Shown: positions 10,724 to 23,472 of the stretch, in pieces
Numbering within the stretch: the first letter of the stretch is position 1
How the letters are laid out: each line of letters starts with the position of its first letter
Assembly (NCBI GenBank): GCA_949752795.1
Contig: CATKHW010000009.1
Location: 1,674,001-1,738,000 of the forward strand
Origin: Hyperoodon ampullatus
Lineage: Eukaryota > Chordata > Mammalia > Artiodactyla > Ziphiidae
Length of the DNA stretch: 64,000 bases
Reading direction: 5' to 3'
Made by a program: the position numbers and the translations under genes
The notes under the pieces: generated by a model
Database searches by the model: none
What the model saw: the letters and a program-made list of their open reading frames with translations, nothing else
Told to the model about the DNA's origin: nothing

Positions 10724-13700
10724 ATGGGAATAGGAACATACATATCAATAATTACCTTAAATGTAAATGGACTAAATGCTCCCACCAAAAGACACAGAGT
10801 GGCTGAATGGATACAAAAACAAGACCCATATATATGCTGTCTACAAGAGACCCACTTCAGACCTAGAGACACATACAGATTGAAAGTAAGGGGATGGAAA
10901 AAGATATTCCATGCAAATGGAAATCAAAAGAAAGCTGGAGTAGCAATTCTTATATTAGACAAAATAGACTTTAAAATAAAGACTATTAGAAGAGACAAAG
11001 AAGGACACTACATAACGATAAAGGGATTGATCCAAGAAGAAGATATAACAATTGTAAATATTTATGCACCCAACATAGGAGCACCTCAATACATAAGGCA
11101 AATACTAACAGCCATAAAAGGGGAAATCGACAGTAACACAATCATAGTAGGGGACTTTAACACCCCACTTTCACCAATGGACAGATCATCCAAAATGAAA
11201 ATAAATAAGGAAACACAAGCTTTAAATGATACATTAAACAAGATGGACTTAGTTGATATTTATAGGACATTCCATCCAAAAACAACAGAATACACATTTT
11301 TCTCAAGTGCTCATGGAACATTCTCCAGGATAGATCATATCTTGGGTCACAAATCAAGCCTTGGTAAATTTAAGAAAATTGAAATTGTATCAAGTATCTT
11401 TTCCGACCACAATGCTATGAGACTAGACATCAATTACAGGAAAAGATCTGTAAAAAATACAAACACATGGAGGCTGAACAATACACTACTCAATAACGAA
11501 GTGATCACTGAAGAAATCAAAGAGGAAATTAAAAAATACCTAGAAACAAATGACAATGGAGACACGACGACCCAAAACCTATGGGACGCAGCAAAAGCAG
11601 TTCTAAGTGGGAAGTTTATAGCAATACAATCCCACCTTAAGAAACAGGAAACATTTCGAGTAAACAACCTGACCCTGCACCTAAAGCAATTAGAGAAAGA
11701 AGAACAAAAAACCCCCAAAGTTAGCAGAAGGAAAGAAATCATAAAGATCAGATCAGAAATAAATGAAAAAGAAATGAAGGAAACGATAGCAAAGATCAAC
11801 CAAACTAAAAGCTGGTTCTTTGAGAAGATAAACAAAATTGATAAACCATTAGCCAGACTCATCAAGAAAAGAAGGGAGAAGACTCAAATCAATAGAATTA
11901 GAAATGAAAAAGGAGAAGTAACAACTGACACTGCAGAAATACAAAAGATCATGAGAGATTACTATAAGCAACTCTATGCCAATAAAATGGACAACCTGGA
12001 AGAAATGGACAAATTCTTAGAAATGCACAACCTACCAAGACTGACACAGGAAGAAATAGAAAATATGAATAGACCAATCACAAGCACTGAAATTGAAACT
12101 GTGATTAAAAATCTTCGAACAAACAAAAGCCCAGGACCAGATGGCTTCACAGGCGAATTCTATCAAACATTTAGAGAAGAGCTAACACCCATCCTTCTCA
12201 AACTCTTCCAAACAATATCAGAGGAAGGAACACTCCCAAACTCATTCTACGAGGCCACCATCACCTTGATACCAAAACCAGGCAAGGATGTAACAAAGAA
12301 AGAAAACTACAGGCCAATATCACTGATGAACATAGATGCAAAAATCCTCAACAAAATACTAGCAAACAGAATCAAACAGAAAATTAAAAGGATCATACAC
12401 CATGATCAAGTGGGGTTTATTCCAGGAATGCAAGGATTCCTCAATATACGCAAATCAATCAATGTGATACACCATATTAACAAGTTGAAGGAGAAAAACC
12501 ATATGATCATCTCAATAGATGCAGAGAAAGCTTTCGACAAAATTCAACACCCATTTATGATAAAAACTCTGCAGAAAGTAGGCATAGAGGGAACTTTCCT
12601 CAACATAATAAAGGCCATATATGACAAACCCACAGCCAGCATCGTCCTCAATGGTGAAAAACTGAAACCATTTCCACTAAGATCAGGAACAAGACAAGGC
12701 TGCCCACTCTCACCACTCTTATTCTACATAGTTTTGGAAGTTTTAGCCACAGCAATCAGAGAAGAAAAGGAAATAAAAGGAATCCAAATTGGAAAAGAAG
12801 AAGTAAAGCTGTCATTGTTTGCAGATGACATGATACTATACATAGAGAATCCTAAAGATGCTACCGAAAAACTACTAGAGCTAATCAATGAATTTGGTAA
12901 AGTAGAAGGATACAAAATTAACGTACAGAAATCTCTGGCATTCCTGTACACTAATGATGAAAAATCTGAAAATGAAATCAAGAAAACACTCCCATTTACC
13001 ATTGCAACAAAAAGAATAAAATATCTAGGAATAAACCTCCCTAAGGAGACAAAAGACCTGTATGCAGAAAATTATAAGACACTGATGAAAGAAATTAAAG
13101 ATGATACAAATAGATGGAGAGATATACCATGCTCCTGGATTGGAAGAATCAATATAGTGAAAATGACTCTACTACCCAAAGCAATCTACAGATTCAATGC
13201 AATCCCTATCAAACTACCACTGGCATTTTTCACAGAACTAGAACAAAAAATTTCAAAATTTGTTTGGAAAAACAAAAGACCCCGAATAGCCAAAGCAATC
13301 TTGAGAAGGAAAAACGGAGCTGGAGGAATCAGGCTCCCTGACTTCAGACTATACTACAAAGCTACAGTAATTAAGACAGTATGGTACTGGCATAAAAACA
13401 GAAAGATAGATCAGTGGATCAGGATAGAAAGCCCAGAGATAAACCCACGCACATATGGCTAACTTATCTTTGATAAAGGAGGCAGGAATGTACAGTGGAG
13501 AAAGGATAGCCTCTTCAATAAGTGGTGCTGGGAAAACTGGACAGGGACATGTAAAAGTTTGAGACTAGATCATTCCCTAACACCATACACAAAAATAAGC
13601 TCAAAATGGATTAAAGACCTAAATGTAAGGCCAGACACTATCAAACTCTTAGAGGAAAACATAGGTAGAACACTCTATGACATAAATCACAGCAAGATCC

Positions 13701-14581
13701 TTTTGGACCCACCTCCTAGAGAAATGGAACTAAAAACAAAGATAAACAAATGGGACCTAATGAAACTTCAAAGCTTTTGCACAGCAAAGGAAACCATAAA
13801 CAAGACCAAAAGACAACCCTCAGAATGGGAGAAAATATTTGCAAATGAAGCAACTGACAAAGGATTAATCTCCAAAATTTATAAACAGCTCATGCAGCTC
13901 AATAGCAAAAAAACAAACAACCCAATCCAAAAATGGGCAGAAGACTTAAATAGGCATTTCTCCAAAGAAGATATACAGACTGCCAACAAACACATGAAAG
14001 AATGCTCAACATCATTAATCATTAGAGAAATGCAAATCAAAACTACAATGAGATATCATCTCACACCAGTCAGAATGGCCATCATCAAGAAATCTAGAAA
14101 CAATAAATGCTGGAGAGGGTGTGGAGAAAAGGGAACACTCTTGCACTGCTGGTGGGAATGTGAATTGGTACAGCCACTATGGAGAACAGTATGGAGGTTC
14201 CTTAAAAAACTAAAAATAGAACTACCATATGACACAGCAATCCCACTACTAGGCATATACCCTGAGAAAACCATAATTCAAAAAGAGACATGTACCAAAA
14301 TGTTCATTGCAGCTCTATTCACAATAGCCCGGAGCTGGATACAACCTAAGTGTCCATCATCGGATGAATGGATAAAGAAGATGTGGCACATATATACAAT
14401 GGAATATTACTCAGCCGTAAAAAGAAACGAAACTGAGCTATTTGTAATGAGGTGGATATACCTAGAGTCTGTCATACAGAGTGAAGTAAGTCAGAAAGAG
14501 AAAGACAAATACCATATGCTAACACATATATATGGAATTAAAAAAAATGTCATGAAGAACCTAGGGGTAAAATGGGAATAA
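10724..14581 (+). pseudogene. L1 ORF2 (endonuclease-reverse transcriptase) with one nonsense codon
   Basis: ORF2 protein nicks the target DNA and reverse-transcribes L1 RNA. The frame would give 1285 residues, close to the usual L1 length, but TAA at 13460-13462 (codon 913) ends translation early. The same frame then stays open to 14581. The endonuclease domain (about residues 1-240) keeps the E42 QETH motif, D144 and N146 in GDFNT, and D228/H229 in SDHNAM. The reverse transcriptase domain has PGPDGF and the catalytic FADD at residues 699-702. The C-terminal cysteine-rich motif C-X3-C-X7-H-X4-C is intact at C1129, C1133, H1141 and C1146, but lies beyond the stop. A protein made here would keep endonuclease and RT domains but lack the C-terminal region. 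The start [16 protein letters not shown] fits the family; the gap from ORF1 is 58 bp. Confidence 0.95.
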
Positions 14582-14756
14582 AGACACAGACCTACTTGAG
14601 AATGGACTAGAGGATATGGGGAGGGGGAAGGGTAAGCTGTGACAAAGCGAAAGAGAGGCATGGACATATATACACTACGAAACGTAAGGTGGATAGATAG
14701 TGGGAAGCAGCCGCAGAACACAGGGAGATCAGCTCGGTGCTTTGTGACCGCCTGGA

Positions 14757-14786
14757 GGGGTGGGATGGGGAGGGTGGGAGGGAGGG
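14757..14786 (+). other. G-quadruplex-capable tract in the L1 3' UTR
   Basis: Seven runs of three or four G separated by one or two bases lie within 30 bp. This fits the G3+N1-7 quadruplex pattern. Polypurine G-rich tracts at this place are a conserved property of mammalian L1 3' UTRs. Confidence 0.8.
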
Positions 14787-14859
14787 AGATGCATGAGGGA
14801 AGGGATATGGGAACAGATATATATGTATGACTGATTCACTTTGTTATAAAGCAGAAACT

Positions 14860-14865
14860 AATAAA
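14860..14865 (+). terminator. L1 poly(A) signal
   Basis: AATAAA just before the L1 A tract at about 14871-14880. Its bypass would explain the extra 3' sequence enclosed within the target-site duplication. Confidence 0.8.
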
Positions 14866-14884
14866 AAATTAAAAAAAAAAGAAA

Positions 14885-15263
14885 AGATCACAGGTAGGTG
14901 GAAACAACCCAAATGTCCACAGATATCAACAAATGTGGCATATACATACGATGGAGTACTATTCAGTCTAAAAAGGGAGGAAATTCTGACTCATGCTACA
15001 ACATGGATTGCTAAGTGAAATAAGCTAAACACAAAAGGACAAATACTGTATGATTCCACTTATATGATGTCCCTTGAGATCAAATTCATAGAAAATAGAA
15101 TGGTGGTTGCCAGGGGCTGGAGTTTGGGAATGGGAAATGAGTGGGTATGGTGTTTCACTTGGGAAGATGAAAAAGTTCGGAGATGTATAATGGTGATGGT
15201 TTGTACAACAATGTGAATGTACTTAATGCCACTGAATTATACATTTTAAAATAGTTAAAAAAA
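14885..15263 (+). mobile_element. 3'-transduced segment containing an older L1M-type 3' end
   Basis: After the L1 A tract come about 380 bp that are not minisatellite, ending in an 11-base A tract (15257-15267) directly before the right target-site duplication. The sequence resembles the end of ORF2 plus the 3' UTR of an old mammalian L1M-type element (for example TGTATGATTCCACTTATATGA and GGTTGCCAGGGGCTGG). It is far more diverged than the flanking L1. Because the duplication encloses both parts, the simplest reading is that a source L1 sat in or beside this old fragment, its transcript read past AATAAA, and both were copied together. No canonical AATAAA precedes the final A tract, which is a weak point. 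Confidence 0.75.
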
Positions 15264-15277
15264 AAAATGTTCCCTGA
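15264..15277 (+). repeat. Right target-site duplication of the L1
   Basis: Exact match to 6709-6722. The minisatellite resumes directly after it in the expected higher-order phase. Confidence 0.85.
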
Positions 15278-18200
15278 CCCTTTTCATCAAATTGCTCCAT
15301 GACCCTGTCATCACAATGCTCCCTGCCCTTCTTATCACAATGCACCACGCACTTGTCATCAAAATGCTCCATGACCTTTGTCATCACAAAGCTCCATGAC
15401 CCTTGGCATCACAATACTCCATGCCATTGTCATCACAATGCTCCATGAACACTCTCATCACATTGCTCCTTGCCCTTGTCATCACAATGCTCAATGGCCT
15501 TTTCATCACAATGCTCCATGCAATTATCATCATAATACTCCACAAGCTTGTCGTCCGAATGCTCCATGAACCTTGTCATCACAATGCTCCATGACCCCTG
15601 TCATCACAATGCTCCAAGACACCAGTTATCACAATGCTCCATGCCCCTTGTCACTACAGTGCTCCATGACGCCCGTCATCACAATTATCCATGGTCTACA
15701 CATCACAATGCTCCCCGGTCTTGCCATCACAATGCTCCATGCCCTGGTCATCAGTATTCTCCACGTCCTTGTCATCACAATGCTCTTTGACACATCTCAT
15801 CACAATTTTACATGCTGTTTTCATCAAAATTCTCCATGCCCTTGTCATTGCAATGCTCCATGACCCCTGTCATAGCAAGCTTCATGCGCTTGTCATGACA
15901 ATGCTTCACGAATTTGTCATCAAAATTCTCAATGGCCCTTGTCATCACAATGCTCCAAGCCCTTGTCATCACAATGCTCCATTACCTTTGTCATCACAAT
16001 CCTCCATGACACTTGGCATCACAATGCTCCATGCCATTGTCATCACAATTGTCATGACATAGGTCATCACAATGCTCCCTGACACCTGTCTTCACAGTTC
16101 TGCATGACGTTGTCATCACAATGCTCCATGCCCTTGTCATCACAAGGAGACATGCCCATTGCCATCACAATAATCCATGAAACTTGTCAGACCAAAGCTC
16201 CATGCCCCTGTCATCACAGTGCTCCATGCCCTTGTCATCACAATGATCCATGACTCCAGTCATGAAAATGCTTCATGACCTTGGTCATCACAATGGTCCA
16301 TGACCTCGTCATCACAAGGCTCTGTGACATTTGTCACCACAATGCTCCATGAACTTTTCATCAAAATGCTTTGTGACACTTGTCATCACAATGCTCCATG
16401 CCTTTCTCAGCACAATGCTCCATGAAGCTTGTCATCACAATGCTCCATGCCCTTGTCAGCACAGTGCTCCATGACCTTTGTCATCACAATGCTCCAAGCC
16501 CTTGTCATCACAATGCTCCATGACCCCTGTCATCACAATGCTCTGTGACTCCAGTCATCACAATGCTTCATGACCTTTCTCATCAAAATGGCCCATGCCC
16601 TCGTCATCACAAGTCTCTGTGACCTTTGTAACCACAATGCTCCATGAACTTTTCATCACAATGCTCTGTGACACTTGTCATCACAATTCTCTATGCCTTT
16701 CTCAGCACAATGCTCCATGACCCTTGTCATCACAATGTTCCATGCGCTTCTCAGCACAATACTCCATGACCCACGTCATCACAACGCGCCATGTGTCTGT
16801 CATCACAATGCTCCACATCCTTTTCATCACAATGCTGCTTAAAACTTGTCATTACAGCACTCCATGCACTTCTCATCAAAATGCTCTCTCACCACTGATA
16901 TCACAATGTTCCATCACTATTCATTCCAATATTCCATCACCCCTGTCATCACAATGTTCCATGACCCCTGTCATTAAAATGCTACATGCACTTATCATCA
17001 CAATGTTCGATTACCCCTGACATCACAATATTCCATAACCCCTGTCATCAAAATGCTCCATGACACTTTTCATCTCAAAGCTCCATGACCCCTGACATCA
17101 CAATATTCCATAACCACTGTAATCAAAATGTTCCATCACCCTTTTCACCAAATTACTAAATGAGCCTGTCATCACAATGCTCCCTGCCCTTCTCATCACA
17201 ATGCACGTCACACTTGTCATCAGAAAGCTCCATGACATTTGTCATCACAAAGCACCATAACCCTGGGCATCACAATGCTCCATGCCATTGTCATCACAAT
17301 GCTCCATGAACCCTCTCATCACATTGCTCCATGCCGTTGTCATCACAAAGCTTCATGCCGCTTGTCATCACAATGCTCCATGCCCACTCTCATCACAATA
17401 ATCCATGAAACATTTCAGACCAATGCTCCATGCCCTTGTCATCACAATGCTCCATTCCCCCTGTCATAACAATGCTCCATGACACCTGCCATCACAAGGA
17501 TCCACAGCCTTGTCATCACAAGATTACATGACCCTTTTCATCACAATGCTCCAAGACCATGTAATCACAATGCTCCATGCAATTTTCATCAGAAAGCTCC
17601 ATGACGCATGTCATAAGAATGCTCCGTGGACTTCTCATTTACTATGCTCCATGCCCTTGTCATCACAATGCTCCAAGACCCCTGTAATCACAATGCTCCA
17701 TGCCCCTTTTAATCTCAATGTTCCAAGAACCCTGTCATCCCATGCACCATGCCCATCATCATAATGATTCATGCTATTGTCATCACAATGAAATCAATAT
17801 GCTCCATGACTTCTGTCATCACAATGCTCCAAACACTTGTGATCACAATGTTCCATAACACTTGTCATCACAATGCCCCATGACGCTCCTCACCACAGTT
17901 AACCATGGTTTTCTCATCACAATGCTCCATGAACTTTGTCATCACAATGCTCAATACAATTGTCATCACAGTGCTCCCTGACATTTGTCGAGAGTATGCT
18001 CCTTGAACCCTGCCCTGACAAGGCTCCATGCCTTTTTCTTCACAATGATCCATGCCCTTTTCATCACAATGCTCAAAGACCCCTGTAATCACAATGCTCC
18101 ATTCCCCTTTTCATCACAAACATTCATGACACATGTCATCAGAATGCTCCATGGCCTTCTCATCACAATGCTCCATGCCCTTGTTATCACAGTGCTCCAA

Positions 18201-21200
18201 GACACCTTTCATCACAATACTCCATGAATATTTTCAGCCCAATGCTCCATGATCTTCTCATCACAATGCTCCATGATCCCTGTCATCACAACGCTCCGTG
18301 CTCCTTGAAATCAAAATGATCCATTACCTCTGTCATAACAATGCTCCAAGCCCTTGTGATCACATTGTTCCATAACACTTGTCATCACAACGCTCCATGA
18401 TGCCTGTCATCACAATACTCCATGCCCGTGTCATCACAATGTTCCATGACCATTGTCATCACAATGCTCAATACACTTGTCATCACAATGCTCCCTGACA
18501 CTTGTCGTCAGAATGCTCCTTGAACGCTGTCATGAAAAGCCTCCATGCCTTTTACATCACAATGCTTCATGCCCTTTTCATCACAATGCTCCATGCCATT
18601 GTCATCACATTACTCCACAAGGTTGTCATCAGAATGCTCCACGACCCTTGACATCACAATGCTCCATGCCCCTTGTCATTACAGTGCTGCATGACGCTCG
18701 ACATCACAATTATCCATGGTCTTCTCATCACTGTGCTCCACGGTCTTGCCATCACAATGCTCCATGACACTTCTCATCACAATGTTACATGATCTTGTCA
18801 TCACAATTCTCCATGCACTTGTCATCGCAATGCTCCATGAACCCTGTCATAGCAAGCTCCAAGTGCTTTTCATCACAGTGCTTCACGACATTGTCATCAA
18901 AATTCTCAATGGCCGTTGTCATCACAGTGCTCCATGCACTTGTCATCACAATAATCCATGAAACATGTCAGACAACTGTTCCATGCCCCTGTCATCACAG
19001 TGCTCCATGCCTTTGTCATCACAATGCTCCAACACACCTGTCATCACAATGCTCCCTGCCCTTCTCATCGCAATGCACCACGAACTTGTCATCAAAATGC
19101 CCCATGACATTTGTCATCACAAAGCTCCATGACCCTTGGCATCACAATGCTCCATTCCATTATTATCACAATGCTCCATGGACCCTCTCATCACATTGCT
19201 CCATGCACTTGTCATCCCAAATCTCCATGACTCTTGTAATCACAATGCTCGATGTCCCTCTCAACACAATGCTACATGCCCTTGTCATTTCAATCCTGCA
19301 TGATCTATGTATCACAGTGTTCCGTGCCCTTGTCATCACAATGCTCCATGCCCACTCTCATCACAAAAAGCCATGAAACTTTTCAGACCAATGCCCCATA
19401 CCCTTGTCATCACAATGCTCCATTACCCCTGTCATAACAATGCTCCATGAGCCCTGCTATCACAATGTTCCACAGCCTTGTCATCACAAGCCTCCATGAC
19501 CCTTGTCATCACAATGCTCCAAGACCCCTGTAATCAAAATGCTCCATGCCCTTGTCATCACAATGCTCCAACACCCCTGTAATCACAATGCTCCATGCCA
19601 CTTTTCTTCTCAATGCTTCATGAACCATGTCATCACAATGCACCGTGCCCATCACCATAATATTTCATGCTATTGTCATCACAAGGAAATCAAAATGCTC
19701 AATGACCTCTGTCATCACAATGCTCAAAACTCTTCAGATCACAATGTTCCATAACACTTGTCATTACAATGCTCCATGACACTTGGCATCACAATGCTCC
19801 AGGCCATTGTCATCGCAATGGACCATGACATATGTCATCACAATGCTCCCTGACACCTGTCTTCACAATACTCCATGACCTTGTCATCACAATGCTCCAT
19901 GTCCTTGTCATCACAATGAGCCATGCCCACTGTCATCACAATAATCCATGAAAATTGTCAGACCAATGTTCCATGCCTCTGTCATCACAATGCTCCATGC
20001 TTTTGTCATCACAATGCTCCATGACCCCTGTCATCACAATGCTCCGTGACTCTAGTCATCACAATGCTTTATGACATTTTATATCACAATGGTCCATGCT
20101 CTCGTCACACAAGGCTCTGTGACCTTTGTCACCACAGTGCTCCATGCCCTTGTCATCACAATGTGCCATGCCCACTGTCATCACAATAATCCATGAAACT
20201 TGTCAGACCAATGTTCCATGCCCCTGTCATCACAGTGCTCCGTGCCTCCAGTCATCACAATGCTTCATGACCTTTGTCATCACAATGGTTCATGCCCTCA
20301 TCACACAAGGCTCTGTGACCTTTGTCACCACAATGCTCCATGAACTTTTCATCACAAAACCCTATGAGCCTTGTCATCACAATGCTACATGCCTTTGTCA
20401 GCACAATGCTCCATGACGCTTGTCATCACGTTGTCCATGCACTTGTCAGCACAATGCTCCATGACCCATGTCATAACAATTCGCCATGCGCTTTTCATCA
20501 CAATGTTCCACATCCTTTTCATCGCTATGCTCCATAAAACGTGTCATCACAATTCTCCATGCACCTCTCATCTAAATGCTCTCTCACCACATATATCACA
20601 ATGTTCCATCACTAGTCATCACAATACTCCCTCACCCCGTCACCACCATGTTCCATGACCCGTGTCATCAAAATGCTACATGCCCATATCATCACAATGC
20701 TACATTCCCATATCTTCACAATGCTCCCTGACCCCTGACATCACAATGTTCCGTAAGCCCTGTCACAAAATGCTCCATGACACTTTTCATCACAATGCTC
20801 CATGACCCCTGACATCACAGTGTTCCATAACCCCTGTCATCAAAATGTTCCATGATACATTTCATCAGATTGCTCCATGACTCTGTCATCACAATGCTCC
20901 ATGAACTATTCATCACAATGCTCTGTGACCCTTGTCATCACAAAGCTCCATGCAATTTTCAGCACAATGCTCCATGACATTTGTCATCACAATGCTCGAT
21001 GCACATGTAAGCACAATGATCCATAACCCATGTCATCACAGTGCTCCCTGCACTTCTCATCACAATGCACCGCGCCCTTGTCATCAAAATGCTCCATGAC
21101 TTTGTCATCACAAAGCTCCATGACGCTTGGCATCACAATGCTCCATTCCATTGTCATAAAAATGCTCCATGAACCCTCTAATCACATTGCTCCATGCATT

Positions 21201-23472
21201 TGTCATCACAAATCTCCATGAGGCTTGTCATCACAACGCTCGATGCACTTCTCCTCACAATGCTCCATGCCCTTGTTATCACAATGCTCCATGACCCCTG
21301 TCATCACAATGCTCCATGACTCCAGTCATCTCAATGCTTCATGACCTTTGTCGTCACAATGGTACATGCCCTCGTCATCACCAATCTCTGTGACATATTT
21401 CACGACAATGCTCCATGAACTTTTCATCACAATGCTATTTGACCCTTGTCATCACAATGCTCTATGCCTTTCTCAGCACAATGCTCCATGACCCATGTCA
21501 TCACAATGTGCCATGCACTTGTCATCACAGTGCCCCACAATCTTTTCATCACAGTGCTCCATAAACTTTGTCATCACAATGCTCCATGCACTTCTCATCA
21601 AAATGATCTCGCACCACTGATATCACAATGTTACATCACTGTTCATCAAAATACTCCCTCACCCCTGTCATCACAATGTTCCATGACTCCTGTCATCACA
21701 ATGCTACATGCACTTATCATCACAATGTTCGATGACCCCTGACATCACAATGTTCCATAACCCCTGTCATCAAAATGCTCCATGACCCTTTTCATCAAAA
21801 TGCTCCAGGACCCCTGACATCACAATGTTCCATAACCACTTTCATCAAAATGTTCCATGACACTTTTCATCAAATTTCTCCATGACCCTGTCATCACAAT
21901 GCTCCCCGCCCTTCACAACAGAGTGCACCACACACTTGTCATCAAAATGCTCCATGACCTTTGTCATCACAAAGCTCCAAGACCCTTGGCATCACAATGC
22001 TGCATGCCATTGTCATCACAATGCTCCATGAACCCTCTCATCACATTGCTCCATGGCCTTGTCATCACAAAGCTCCATGACGCTTGTCCTCACAATGCTC
22101 GATGTCTTTCTTATCACAATGCTCCATGCGCTGGTCATTACAATCCTGCATGACCCATGTATCTCAATATTCTGTGCCCTTGTCATCACAATGCTCCTCC
22201 CCCTCTCATCACAATAATCCATGAAATTTTTCAGATGAATGCTCCATGCCCTTGTCATCACAATGCTCCATTACCCCTGTCATAACAATGCTCCATGACC
22301 CCTGCCATCACAATGTTCCACAGCCTTGTCATCACAAGGCTCCATGACCCTTGTCATCACAGTGCTCCACGGCCCCTGTAATCACAATGCTCCATGCCCT
22401 TGTCATCACAATGCTCCAAGACTGCTGTTATCACAATGCTCCATGCCCCTTTTCATCTCACTGCTCCATGAACCCTGTCATCAAAATGCACCATGCCCAT
22501 CATCATAATGCTTCATTTTATTGTCATAACAATGAAATCAAAATGCTCTATGACCTCTGTCATCACAATGCTCTCAATCCTTCTGATCAAAATGTTCCAT
22601 AACACTTATCATCACAACACCCCATGACGCTCGTCATCACAATTATCCATGATCTTCTCATCACAATGCTCCATGACCTTTGTCATCACAATGCTCAATA
22701 CCCTTCTCATCACAATGCCCCCTGACACTTGTCGTCACTATGCTCCTTGAACCCTGTCATGACAAGGCTCCATGCCTTTTTCATCACAATGATCCATGCC
22801 CTTTTCATCACAGTGCTCCAAGACCGCTGTAATCACAATGCTCCATACCCTTGTCATCACAGTGCTCCGTGATGCATGTCATCAGAACGCTCCATGTCCT
22901 TCTCATCCCAATGCTCCATGCCCTTGTGATCACAATGCTCCAAGACCCCTGTAATCACAATGCTCCATGCCCCTTTTCATAAGAATGCTCCATGAGACTT
23001 GTCATCACAAGGCTCCATGGTCTTCTTATCACAATGCTCCAGTACCTTGTCATCACAATGCTCCATGACCCCTGTCATCACAGTACTCCATGAACATTTT
23101 CAGCCCAATGCTCCATGACCTTCTCATCACAATGCTCCATGACCCGTGTCATCACAATGCTCCAGGAACACTGTCAGCACAACGCTCCATGAACCCTGAC
23201 AACACAGTGATCCGGGACTCTTGTGATCAAAATGCTCCATGACCCTTGTCATCACAATGATCCATGCCCTTGTCATCCCAGTGCTCCATGACCACTCTAA
23301 TCACAATGCTCCTTGAGGCTTGTCATCACATTGCTCCATGAACCTTGTCATCACAATGCTCCATGCCTTTGTCAGCAAATGCTACATAATCTTGTCATCA
23401 CAATGCTCCATGCACTTGTCATCACAGTCCTCCATGACCCTTGGGATCACATTGCTTCATGCCCTTGTCATC
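15264..23472. repeat. 24/25-bp minisatellite array, segment B
   Basis: Same family as segment A, continuing after the L1. The same marker blocks recur: AAAGCTCC/TTGGCATC near 15385, 17247, 19121, 21111 and 21968; CTTCATGCTATT/AATGAAATC near 17756, 19650 and 22499; and the ATGCTCTCTCACCACTGATA block near 16876 and 20572, with variants near 21600. Spacing between markers is often near 1.9 kb but ranges from about 0.9 to 2.9 kb. The segment ends in GTCATC at 23472, where the ~1.74-kb satellite begins abruptly. No gene is seen. Confidence 0.95.

Larger units (their letters stand above)
14582..14884 (+). other. L1 3' UTR
   Basis: About 300 bp after the ORF2 stop, ending in CTAATAAAAAATT and an A tract. 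It contains the polypurine G-rich stretch typical of L1 3' UTRs and an AATAAA signal at 14860-14865. Transcripts normally end at the following A tract, but this copy seems to come from one that read through it. Confidence 0.88.
6723..15263 (+). mobile_element. Full-length cetacean L1 with 3'-transduced tail
   Basis: A complete non-LTR retrotransposon of about 8.5 kb: 5' UTR (6723-9508), ORF1 (9509-10665, split by a SINE), a 58-bp spacer, ORF2 (10724-14581), 3' UTR with poly(A) signal (14582-14884), and then about 380 bp of unrelated DNA ending in a second A tract. A perfect 14-bp target-site duplication encloses the whole, including the extra 3' DNA. L1 copies itself by target-primed reverse transcription of its own mRNA. 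This copy is dead: ORF1 is interrupted and ORF2 has a stop at codon 913. The reading frames are otherwise open, so the insertion is fairly young on the scale of mammalian L1s. Family assignment rests on the recognised 5' UTR and ORF sequence. Confidence 0.93.
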
